Below are positions 8,225 through 15,978 of a stretch of DNA of 64,000 nt, in pieces. The DNA is from Bacteroidia bacterium (GTDB taxonomy: Bacteria; Bacteroidota; Bacteroidia; Bacteroidales; Azobacteroidaceae), in contig BNTV01000005.1 in assembly GCA_025996865.1 (NCBI GenBank), forward strand, positions 1-64,000. The letters are read 5' to 3'. Made by a program: the position numbers and the translations under genes. Within the stretch, counting starts at the first letter, position 1. Every line of letters begins with the position of its first letter. The notes under the pieces are model-generated. The model worked only from the letters and a program-made list of their open reading frames with translations, was not told the origin of the DNA and did no database searches.

Positions 8225-10282
8225 ATGAAATATTATTTTTTCGTATTCTTCACGTTTTTCTTTCTTATTCCGTTAAATTCATTCGCTCAAACGCAGACGA
8301 ATCAGAAAACAACAACCGATTCTCTTATCCAGCTCAACCTGCAGGAAGTAATTATTACTTCCCAACGAAGTGACCGCAACATTACCAATCCCACGATGGG
8401 CGTGGAAAGCATGAAAATCGAAAAAATCCGGTTGCTTCCGGCGATTCTGGGCGAAGTGGATATTCTGAAAGCGATTCAGTTATTGCCCGGCGTACAATCA
8501 ATTTCCGAATCAAGCACCGGTTTCAGCGTGCGTGGCGGTTCACCCGACCAAAATCTGATTGTTTTGGACAATACAACGATTTACAATCCGGTTCACCAAA
8601 TGGGATTTTTCTCGGCGTTCAACAACGATGTGATTAGCGGAATCGAATTGTATAAAGGTAATTTTCCATTCCGGCACGGCGGACGCTTGTCTTCGCTACT
8701 GGAAGTAGCTACCCGCGACGAATCTCCCGATAAAATCAACGGAACCGGAGGGATTGGATTGATTTCCAGCCGGTTGATGATAGAAGGCCCCCTGGGCGAA
8801 AAAACAACTTGGGTAGTAGCCGGCCGCCGCACGTATGCCGATTTGTTTTTGGTTTTCGCCAAAGACAAAAACCTGCGGGACGCCACGCTCTATTTTTACG
8901 ATTTGAACGGAAAACTCACCCATCGTTTTTCCGGAAAAGATAAATTGGAACTGAATTTTTACAACGGATTGGATAACATGGGAATGTCCAATGACATGGG
9001 TGATTTTATGTATGGCAATACGGCTTCTTCGCTTACGTGGAATCACGTGTTCTCCCCTACTCTTTTCGGAAAATTCAGCGCACATTTCACAAATTATCAT
9101 TACGATTTGGCTTCCAATATCAATCACAGCGATGTCAGTTGGAAATCAGGCATTACCGATTGGGCGGTTCGTGCGGATTTTCATCAGCCTTTGAATAAAT
9201 TATGGGATTTATCTTATGGAATTTCAGGGATTTATCACTCTTTTAAACCCGGAGAAATACGCATGACCGGATTAAATTTGGTCGATTACCTTATTCCGAA
9301 TAATGAAGCCCTCGAATACGGCGCTTATGTGTCCGGAAAATCGGAATTAACCAATTATCTGACAATACAATACGGTGTACGTTTTTCCGCTTTTCAGAAT
9401 ACAGGGAAAACCAAACACGTTTATTCCGGTTGGGAACCGGGATTGGGCGCCGTCTGGCAATTAACGGAATCTTCGTCCGTCAAAGCCAATTATTCCCACA
9501 ATGTTCAGTACATACAATTGGCTAACAACTCGGCTTCCGGCTCACCTTTGGACGTCTGGTTTTCGGCAGGCCCGCAAATCAAGCCGCAGCAAGCGAATTT
9601 GTATTCCGCCGGTTATTTCCGCAATTTTAAAAACAACCAATACGAAGCCTCTGTGGAGTTGTATTACAAGGATTTGAAAAATGTCATCGACTTTAAGGAA
9701 CATTCCAATTTATTGATGAATCAACATTTGGAAAACGAAGTCCGCACCGGAAAAGGAAAAGCGTATGGAATCGAACTGATGATCAAAAAAAATACCGGCC
9801 GGTTGACCGGTTTTGCCAATTACACGCTTTCTCGCTCGGAACGTACCATTCCCGAAATCAACAAGGGAAAAACCTATTTGGCGCCTTACGACAAGACGCA
9901 CGTAATAAACACAACGGCCACCTACAATTTGTCCGACAAAGTCAATGTTTCGGCGATTTGGACGTTTTCCACCGGATTGCCGACGACTTATCCGACAGGA
10001 CGTTTTGCCGTCGGCGACGAATATTTCCCGATTTATTCGGGACGTAATGAATACCGCCGGCCCAATTACGACCGGCTGGATTTGTCGCTGAACTACATTC
10101 CGAATCCGGATTCCAAAAAATGGTGGAAAGGCGAATGGAATTTCTCCATTTACAATGTCTATAACCGAAAAAATCCGTGGACAATTGTTTACCGGCAAAA
10201 TGACGATACAGGAATCCCATACGCCGAAATGATGTATTTATTTGGGATTGTTCCGTCGGTCACTTATAATTTTAAGTTTTAA
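8225..10282 (+). CDS. TonB-dependent outer membrane receptor
   Basis: A 685-residue outer membrane receptor with a signal peptide ending in NSFAQ. The TonB box/plug region starts near residue 40 (LQEVIITSQRSDRN). The plug motif VRGGSPDQNLIVLDN lies at about residues 100-115, and a 22-strand barrel ends in the aromatic residue F (VTYNFKF). Unlike many Bacteroidota receptors it has no carboxypeptidase-regulatory-like domain in front of the plug. The frame is open to a TTG at 8213, but the ATG at 8225 fits the signal peptide. TACCTTTG at 8191-8198 is the -7 element. The next gene is a DUF4249 lipoprotein, a partner often seen beside such receptors. The ligand is unknown. Confidence 0.9.
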   Translation: MKYYFFVFFTFFFLIPLNSFAQTQTNQKTTTDSLIQLNLQEVIITSQRSDRNITNPTMGVESMKIEKIRLLPAILGEVDILKAIQLLPGVQSISESSTGFSVRGGSPDQNLIVLDNTTIYNPVHQMGFFSAFNNDVISGIELYKGNFPFRHGGRLSSLLEVATRDESPDKINGTGGIGLISSRLMIEGPLGEKTTWVVAGRRTYADLFLVFAKDKNLRDATLYFYDLNGKLTHRFSGKDKLELNFYNGLDNMGMSNDMGDFMYGNTASSLTWNHVFSPTLFGKFSAHFTNYHYDLASNINHSDVSWKSGITDWAVRADFHQPLNKLWDLSYGISGIYHSFKPGEIRMTGLNLVDYLIPNNEALEYGAYVSGKSELTNYLTIQYGVRFSAFQNTGKTKHVYSGWEPGLGAVWQLTESSSVKANYSHNVQYIQLANNSASGSPLDVWFSAGPQIKPQQANLYSAGYFRNFKNNQYEASVELYYKDLKNVIDFKEHSNLLMNQHLENEVRTGKGKAYGIELMIKKNTGRLTGFANYTLSRSERTIPEINKGKTYLAPYDKTHVINTTATYNLSDKVNVSAIWTFSTGLPTTYPTGRFAVGDEYFPIYSGRNEYRRPNYDRLDLSLNYIPNPDSKKWWKGEWNFSIYNVYNRKNPWTIVYRQNDDTGIPYAEMMYLFGIVPSVTYNFKF

Positions 10283-10287
10283 AGCAC

Positions 10288-10325
10288 TCCCAATCCTCTA
10301 AAGGGGACTTAGTGTAGCAAGATTT
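10288..10325. repeat. Short GC-rich repeat fragment (CCTCTAAAGGGGACTT family)
   Basis: The intergenic segment CCTCTAAAGGGGACTT matches, with small changes, the left half of the inverted repeat inside the GH43-GH16 gene (63151-63178). It lies between the TonB receptor and DUF4249 genes. It looks like half of a dispersed hairpin repeat. Confidence 0.45.
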
Positions 10326-10351
10326 TCAAAAGAGCAAAAATAATAACAATA

Positions 10352-11257
10352 ATGAAATCAAAAATGATAAAAAATATGTACTCGGCAAAGGAGTTCTTGA
10401 TGCTATTTGCCATGCTATTCGTAACGGCTTGTACCGCACCAATCGACTTAAAAACCAACGATTCCCCACCGGTCATTGTCATTTATGGCGAATTAACCGA
10501 TGAATTTAAACATCAACAGATAAATATCAGTCGTTCATCTCCTTATTTTGAAGACAAACCCAATGTGGGGGTTTCCGAAGCCGAAGTGCTTGTCCGTTCT
10601 TCCGAAGGTGAAACCTTCCGTTTTTTGGAAAGCAACAATATCCGGGGCGTATATCTGTCACAACGTCAATTCAGCGTCCGAAGCGGTATTGCCTATAATC
10701 TGTCGGTGATTGTTGATTTCAATCACGACGGCGTTCCGGACGAATATCAAGCTTCCACAGCCGTTTTACCGGCCGTTGTCCCGGATTCGTTGAGTTTGGA
10801 TTCGATTGAAATAATGGGACATAAGAATCATATATTGTACGCCTACTTCCAAGATCCTCCGGAAGAAAACTATTATTTATTTCATGTTATTCACAACGAT
10901 TCGCTGCTGACGCATAAAATATCTCAATACATCGTTTCCGACGATAAAATTTTCAATGGTCAATTTGTTCCGGCCGATGTCTATTTTTTCAATGACTCTA
11001 CGGAATGGGCAAAAGATTCGGAAGAAAACCGCAAAAGATCCGTTTATTTGCATTCCGGCGATGTGATCAATACGGAAATCAGCCTGATTTCCAAAGGCTA
11101 TTATGATTTTATTGTTCAATGCCAAAAAGAAAAAGGTGGAGAAAATCCCATGTTCGGCGGCCCTGCTTCCAATATCGCTACCAATATCAGCAACGGCGGC
11201 GCAGGCTATTTTACCGGCTACTGTGCAAAGCGCAAAACAATCATAGTAAAAAACTAA
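10352..11257 (+). CDS. DUF4249-family lipoprotein, receptor partner
   Basis: A 301-residue lipoprotein. The lipobox FVTAC lies at about residues 23-27, so the mature protein begins with CTAPIDL and is anchored in a membrane. The body resembles the DUF4249 family: an N-terminal beta-rich domain (PPVIVIYGELTDE, then SEAEVLVRSSEG) and a second half rich in YYLFHV and DVYFFNDS-type strands. DUF4249 proteins are regularly encoded beside TonB-dependent receptors in Bacteroidota, as here with a 69-base gap. A role as surface partner for ligand capture is inference. ATG codons at 10364 and 10376 would also keep the signal peptide. The P-type ATPase gene follows 20 bases downstream. Confidence 0.8.
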   Translation: MKSKMIKNMYSAKEFLMLFAMLFVTACTAPIDLKTNDSPPVIVIYGELTDEFKHQQINISRSSPYFEDKPNVGVSEAEVLVRSSEGETFRFLESNNIRGVYLSQRQFSVRSGIAYNLSVIVDFNHDGVPDEYQASTAVLPAVVPDSLSLDSIEIMGHKNHILYAYFQDPPEENYYLFHVIHNDSLLTHKISQYIVSDDKIFNGQFVPADVYFFNDSTEWAKDSEENRKRSVYLHSGDVINTEISLISKGYYDFIVQCQKEKGGENPMFGGPASNIATNISNGGAGYFTGYCAKRKTIIVKN

Positions 11258-11277
11258 TCCTCAATTCTCAATTCATT

Positions 11278-13164
11278 ATGAAACTGCCTTTCAACGATAA
11301 AAAATTTATTTTTCTCCTGCTTGCGGTATTCGTTGCGGTAAGCCTTGAAATCTTGTCCATCCTGGGAATAGACATTCCGATGCCTTATGCCCCTTTCATT
11401 TATGGAAGTATTATTTTAGGAATAGGTTACAAAGTGCTTTGGGAGGGCTTGCAATCTTTGTTCCGGTTGAAGGTTGGGAGTATCAACTTGCTGATGATGA
11501 TTGCCGTAGTCGCAGCTTTTTACCTTGGAGAATATTCGGAAGCAGCGGTAGTTATCGTGTTGTATATTTTGGGAGAGAAATTAGAAGACATTGGTATTGA
11601 AAGCAGTATGTCGGCTTTGGATCAATTGGTAAGCGAAGCGCCTCAAACGGCGTTTGTGAAAGGCAAACAGGAACTCGTTCCCATTGAAGAAATCCCTGTC
11701 GGAACCATTGTTCAGGTCAAGCCGCACGATAAAATCCCTTTGGATGGCGTTATCACGGAAGGGGAAACTTCGGTCGATGAATCGTCAATTACCGGCGAAC
11801 CGATTCCAAAAGAAAAATCCATCGGCGAAACTGTTTTTGCCGGAACGTTGAACAAACACGGATTTATAGAAATACGAACAACCAAAGTAGCCAAAGACAC
11901 CACTTTTGCCCAGATTATCGAGCTAACAACACAAGCGCAAAACAATAAATCGGATGCCCAGAAATTTATTCAGAAATTTGCAGCAATTTACACGCCGATT
12001 ATCATCTTGTTGGCATTTTTGTTGTTCGTTGTTCCCGTATTCATTTTGGGAAAAGATTTATCCGTTTGGTTAAATCAGGCCATTTCCCTTTTGGTTATTT
12101 CCTGCCCTTGCGCGTTGGTTATTTCCACGCCGGTCGCCGTCTATGCAGCTATCGGAAATGCCTCAAGCAAAGGCGTATTGGTAAAAGGCGGCAAATACCT
12201 CGAAGCGATGGCCGAAGTGAGAGCCATCGGTTTGGACAAAACGCGCACGATCACTTACGGAAAACCGGTCGTTTCCGATATTGTTCCGCTCAACGGCGCC
12301 TCGAAAGAAGAGTTGCTCGCTTGTGGAGCCGGTACGGAATTATTTTCAGAACATCCTTTGGCGCAAGCTATTGTCGATTGCAGTCTGAAAGAAGGATTTG
12401 AGCCGCACAAGATTCAGCAGTTCGAAAGTATAGTGGGGAAAGGAGCGAAAGCGCGTTGCATTACTTGTGGTGACAGCGCCGTATTTGTAGGCAAATGGAA
12501 TCTTGTTGCCGGTGAAAATCCGGAAGTAAACAGGGAAGTAGAAACGCTCATCAACCGTTTTTCGGCAGAAGGTAAAACCTGTGTCATAGTCAGTTGCGGT
12601 AATCACATCAGAGGTGTAATCGCATTAACCGATGAAATCAAACCCGAAAGCGCCAAAGCGATTCAAGCCATTCGAGCCTTAGGCGTTGAACCGGTAATGA
12701 TTACCGGCGACAGCCGGCAAGCAGCACAATACGTCGCCTCCCAAACGGGAATCAAACAGGTTTTTGCGGAATTACTTCCCGGAGGAAAAACAGAAATCGT
12801 GAAAAAATTACAAGCGGAATACCGGAAAGTAGCAATGGTCGGCGACGGCGTCAATGACGCTCCGGCGCTCGTGGAATCGGATGTTTCCATTGCAATGGCG
12901 GCGACAGGCAGCGACACCGCCATTGAAGTTTCGGACATTGCCCTGATGAATGATAAACTCTCGCTAATCCCCTATTTGATACGATTGAGCCGCAAAACGG
13001 TTGCAACCATCAAACAAAATACCATCGGTGCAATCGGCATAAAAATTCTTTTTATATTGCTTGCCTTCTTGGGTTATAGCAATTTAGTCATGGCAATTGC
13101 AGCCGATGTCGGGGTAATGCTGGTAGTTGTTTTGATTAGTTTGCGGATCGGTTCCGGGGAATAA
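11278..13164 (+). CDS. P1B-type heavy-metal ATPase (Zn/Cd/Pb class), DKTR variant
   Basis: A 628-residue inner-membrane metal-exporting ATPase without an N-terminal HMA domain. TGEP of the actuator domain is at 172-175, the transmembrane metal site CPC at 276-278 (SCPCALVIS), the SEHPLA nucleotide-binding motif at 357-362, and the hinge GDGVND at 522-527. The class with CPC and a late DVG membrane motif usually exports Zn, Cd or Pb. The phosphorylation motif reads DKTRT (D320-T324) instead of the nearly invariant DKTGT: codon 323 is CGC where GGC would give glycine. I start at the ATG at 11278; the frame extends upstream into the previous gene. The last codons and the stop lie in a segment matching part of the NagB-PIG-L gene. 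Confidence 0.88.
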   Translation: MKLPFNDKKFIFLLLAVFVAVSLEILSILGIDIPMPYAPFIYGSIILGIGYKVLWEGLQSLFRLKVGSINLLMMIAVVAAFYLGEYSEAAVVIVLYILGEKLEDIGIESSMSALDQLVSEAPQTAFVKGKQELVPIEEIPVGTIVQVKPHDKIPLDGVITEGETSVDESSITGEPIPKEKSIGETVFAGTLNKHGFIEIRTTKVAKDTTFAQIIELTTQAQNNKSDAQKFIQKFAAIYTPIIILLAFLLFVVPVFILGKDLSVWLNQAISLLVISCPCALVISTPVAVYAAIGNASSKGVLVKGGKYLEAMAEVRAIGLDKTRTITYGKPVVSDIVPLNGASKEELLACGAGTELFSEHPLAQAIVDCSLKEGFEPHKIQQFESIVGKGAKARCITCGDSAVFVGKWNLVAGENPEVNREVETLINRFSAEGKTCVIVSCGNHIRGVIALTDEIKPESAKAIQAIRALGVEPVMITGDSRQAAQYVASQTGIKQVFAELLPGGKTEIVKKLQAEYRKVAMVGDGVNDAPALVESDVSIAMAATGSDTAIEVSDIALMNDKLSLIPYLIRLSRKTVATIKQNTIGAIGIKILFILLAFLGYSNLVMAIAADVGVMLVVVLISLRIGSGE

Positions 13165-13200
13165 GGACCGGTCTTTCTGCGATTGGTGTGAAAATCGCCT
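13144..13200 (-). pseudogene. Decayed fragment of a NagB-PIG-L paralogue
   Basis: About 58 bases align with 14084-14143 inside the NagB-PIG-L gene, with seven substitutions and one 2-base gap. Read on the minus strand and allowing for the gap, it encodes HQSQKDRSLFPGTDP, against HQSQKDRPLFPGTDP in the intact gene. Most differences are in third codon positions, which points to a diverged paralogue that later broke, not a recent copy. The fragment overlaps the end of the P-type ATPase frame and supplies its stop codon region. Confidence 0.6.
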
Positions 13201-13366
13201 AAACATATTGCACCGGTCTCATTGCTGTTTTTCGAACAACAGTATATCTCCGGTTCTTCGCTTTATCAGTTTTGATATATTCGCTGATTGACTTATCTTC
13301 TTCCACTGTTAAAGGCTTACTTTTGATAATGAAATCTATTCCTTCAGGTTCTTTTATGTATCCCAT
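13199..13366 (-). CDS. Small conserved-looking protein, 55 residues
   Basis: A 55-residue frame starting MGYIKEPEGIDF and continuing with KPLTVEEDKSISEYI; it is charged and without a signal peptide. It begins two bases after the stop of the 176-residue gene upstream, so the two are almost certainly cotranscribed and coupled. The N-terminal MGYIKEP-x-G-x-DF pattern is one I recall from short Bacteroidota proteins of unknown function, but I cannot name a family. The C-terminal part (RRYTVVRKTAMRPVQYV) runs up to the decayed NagB-PIG-L fragment and may have been altered by it. Confidence 0.55.
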   Translation of the reverse strand: MGYIKEPEGIDFIIKSKPLTVEEDKSISEYIKTDKAKNRRYTVVRKTAMRPVQYV

Positions 13367-13368
13367 AA

Positions 13369-13899
13369 TTATGCGTTTTTAAAATATTTATCTATTAATT
13401 TGTTTGCTGCAAATGTATTAATAATCATTGTTTGCCCGCCAAATAACTGTGCATCTAATGTTTTTTTGTAATGTTCTATTAATTGTGTTTTAGCAGTAAA
13501 AGAAACATATCCATCAAAACAATGTTGAAAGGAAACCTTACAAGCGTATGCAACCAAATTACCCGCCACGCCTTCATACAATTTGTTCTTTCCTAAATTA
13601 AAAGGAGCGCTTTCCAATAGATTTATGAAAATATGGCCTGTCTTTATTGATAAACTTACAAGTCCCTGTATAATCATTGGATTATGGACAATTGTCAGCT
13701 TATAAATTTCTTTGCTGTTATCGTTCAACTCTGATTTCCAATCAAATAACCATTTATTTTTAGGGGTCACCTGTTTCAAATCCACTGTTGAAAGGCAACT
13801 GATTTCTGTTGCAAAACTGTCACCCGATATAACGTTTCGAATAGAATTAGTCAGGCAATCTATCTCAAAATCAAGCGCTATGTCGCTCTTTATTTTCAT
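13369..13899 (-). CDS. Hypothetical protein, possible GNAT-like fold
   Basis: A 176-residue soluble protein without clear family assignment. The C-terminal half (YEGVAGNLVAYACKVSF, then FDGYVSFTAKTQLIEHYKK, then an aspartate or asparagine-rich end) has the order of an acetyl-CoA-binding loop, helix and strand seen in GNAT enzymes. The usual Q/R-x-x-G-x-G/A loop is not clean, so this is a weak suggestion. A 55-residue gene follows two bases downstream. Such a two-gene arrangement could be an enzyme with a small partner or a toxin-antitoxin pair, but there is no proof. A TAACTTTG element at 13913-13920 on the minus strand is a plausible promoter. Confidence 0.5.
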   Translation of the reverse strand: MKIKSDIALDFEIDCLTNSIRNVISGDSFATEISCLSTVDLKQVTPKNKWLFDWKSELNDNSKEIYKLTIVHNPMIIQGLVSLSIKTGHIFINLLESAPFNLGKNKLYEGVAGNLVAYACKVSFQHCFDGYVSFTAKTQLIEHYKKTLDAQLFGGQTMIINTFAANKLIDKYFKNA

Positions 13900-13967
13900 G
13901 AAAATCAGTACACAAAGTTACTAAAAAAATTTAATTGGATAAAAGTTACAATTTTTTTATTTTTTTA

Positions 13968-15881
13968 TCACTCTTTTTCAAAATGATACCTAACAAACAA
14001 TTCTATCGCCTGATACTCCGCCATACCCAATTTATCATACTTCACAGCAGTAGCAATGTTGCGTTCTTCGGCGCGTTGCCAAAACTCGCGAGGGTCGGTT
14101 CCGGGAAATAAAGGCCGATCTTTCTGTGATTGGTGTTTGAAAATCGCCATCCGTTTAGTGCGATTTTCTTCCGGACTAAGCGGAACAGCCATATCTACTT
14201 CCGCAATATCCCATTCCTGCCATGCGCCGCGATACAGCCACAGACGACAATCTTTGAGCCAAGATTCGTGTTTCAATTCTTTCAAAGCTTCCAAAATGGC
14301 AATGAAGCAAACCCTGTGCGTTCCGTGGGGGTCGGATAAATCGCCGGCAGCAAAGATTTGTTGCGGTTGCACTTTCCGAAGTAAATCGACAATGATTTTA
14401 ACATCTTCAGTACCAATCGGTTTTTTCTTAACCGTACCGGTTTCATAGAAAGGCATGTCCAAGAAATGTACACGATCCTCCGGAATTCTCAAATAGCGGC
14501 AAGCCGAACGCGCTTCTCCCTGCCTGATAGCCGTTTTAGCAGCGGCAATTCGAGGAAGGTCTATTTGTCCCGGACGTTTGTTCTTGAAAAATTCAAGCGT
14601 TTCGAGATAAGCTCCCTGCGCTTTTTCCTTGTTGAACCCATAAGAAGGAGCGACATCCCGAACAAAATCCAGAAAACGGGCGACTTCATCGTCAAAAACA
14701 GCAATGTTTCCCGACACCTGATAAGCAACATGCACTTCATGACCATGTTCGGAAAGCCTTGCCAGCGTGCCGCCCATCGAAATCACATCATCATCGGGGT
14801 GCGGACTGAAAACAACTACCTGTTTTGGAAACGGCCTTGCCCGTTCGGGACGGGTGCTGTCGTCCGCATCGGGTTTTCCACCGGGCCAACCGGTGATGGT
14901 ATGTTGCAAATCATTGAATACTTTGATGTTGATTTTGTTTGCATGACCGCCTTCGGCAATCAACTCACCCAAACCGCTGTCGTTGTAATCCCGTTCGGTA
15001 AGTTTCAGAATCGGTTTATCTAATTTGCTGCTGAGCCAGAATACGGCTTTCCGGATCATCTTGTCCGACCAACGGACAGAACCGGTTAACCACGGTGTTT
15101 TTATCCGCGTCAAATCGGCAGCAGCAGCCGTATCGAAAATGAAAGAAGCATTCGGATGTTTTTGCAGAACGGAAGCCGGCATCATTTCCGTAATCGGTTC
15201 TTCCACCATTTTGTGGATTATTTTGGATTTACCTTCTCCCCAAGCCATCAGGATAATCTTTTTGGCTTCCATAATGGTTCCAAGCCCCATCGTAATGCAA
15301 TAATCGGGTACATTTTCTTCGCCGAAGAAATCGCTGGCCGCCCTCATTCGCGTCGAATAGTCCAAAGTAATCAGGCGGGTACGGGAATTAAACATGGAAC
15401 CGGGTTCATTGGCGCCGATTTGTCCGCGGCTATCCAAACCCAATAATTGTAAATCAATCCCTCCCACAGCTTTGATTTTATTTTCATAATCGCGGCAAAA
15501 ATCGGATATATTCTGTTTTTTCAAATCGCCCTGAATCAAGTGAATATTATCGGGTAAAATATCAATTTCATCCAATAAATATTCATGCAGGTATTTCTCC
15601 CTGCTTTGCAATTCGGACTTGGCAATCGGATAATATTCATCAATATTGAAAACAATTACATTTTTAAAACTAAGTCCTTCTGTTTTATGCAAAAGTGTTA
15701 ACTGCTCATAAACCCCTATGGCTGTAGAACCGGTAATCAATCCCAAAACACATTTTTCGTTTTTTCCTGCTTTTTCCCGAATAAGGGAAGCTACTTGCTT
15801 GGCTATCAATTCGGAAGCAATTTCTGCATCGGTAAAGATTGATACAGGTACTTTTTCGTATCTTTTTTCAAAGCTATTCAT
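13968..15881 (-). CDS. Glucosamine-6-phosphate deaminase-like protein fused to a PIG-L/LmbE deacetylase domain
   Basis: A 637-residue fusion. Residues 1 to about 270 form a NagB-type sugar-phosphate isomerase domain, and residues about 350-637 a PIG-L/LmbE zinc deacetylase domain with HPDDD at 361-365 and a late DPHGTH metal motif. Such fusions occur across Bacteroidota and would act on amino-sugar metabolites. In the NagB half D81 (NIDEYY) corresponds to catalytic D72 of E. coli NagB and E159 to E148. The segment holding catalytic D141 and H143 instead reads SRGQIGANEPG, so those positions are R152 and Q154. Canonical deaminase activity is therefore doubtful. TATCTTTG at 15909-15916 (minus strand) is the likely promoter. 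Confidence 0.85.
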   Translation of the reverse strand: MNSFEKRYEKVPVSIFTDAEIASELIAKQVASLIREKAGKNEKCVLGLITGSTAIGVYEQLTLLHKTEGLSFKNVIVFNIDEYYPIAKSELQSREKYLHEYLLDEIDILPDNIHLIQGDLKKQNISDFCRDYENKIKAVGGIDLQLLGLDSRGQIGANEPGSMFNSRTRLITLDYSTRMRAASDFFGEENVPDYCITMGLGTIMEAKKIILMAWGEGKSKIIHKMVEEPITEMMPASVLQKHPNASFIFDTAAAADLTRIKTPWLTGSVRWSDKMIRKAVFWLSSKLDKPILKLTERDYNDSGLGELIAEGGHANKINIKVFNDLQHTITGWPGGKPDADDSTRPERARPFPKQVVVFSPHPDDDVISMGGTLARLSEHGHEVHVAYQVSGNIAVFDDEVARFLDFVRDVAPSYGFNKEKAQGAYLETLEFFKNKRPGQIDLPRIAAAKTAIRQGEARSACRYLRIPEDRVHFLDMPFYETGTVKKKPIGTEDVKIIVDLLRKVQPQQIFAAGDLSDPHGTHRVCFIAILEALKELKHESWLKDCRLWLYRGAWQEWDIAEVDMAVPLSPEENRTKRMAIFKHQSQKDRPLFPGTDPREFWQRAEERNIATAVKYDKLGMAEYQAIELFVRYHFEKE

Positions 15882-15925
15882 AAATTAGAAAATATTAGTT
15901 ACTGCTTGCAAAGATAACAATTCTT

Positions 15926-15956
15926 TTTGTAAAAAATAGAAAAATCCATACCTTTG
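15926..15956 (+). promoter_or_regulatory. Consensus promoter of the AddB-like nuclease gene
   Basis: TTTG (15926-15929), a 19-base spacer and TACCTTTG (15949-15956) match the Bacteroidota consensus. It faces away from the NagB-PIG-L gene and places transcription start only about 15 bases before the TTG start codon at 15979, which supports that start. Confidence 0.75.
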
Positions 15957-15978
15957 TATTTCTTAAAATTTATAAAAA

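Noticed and set aside
11119..11277. N-terminal extension of the P-type ATPase
   Set aside because: It overlaps the DUF4249 gene in another frame, is arginine-rich without an HMA motif, and the ATG at 11278 gives the expected N terminus.
14056..15446. Long plus-strand open frames opposite the NagB-PIG-L gene
   Set aside because: They show no signal, motif or promoter and mirror the codons of the real gene on the other strand.
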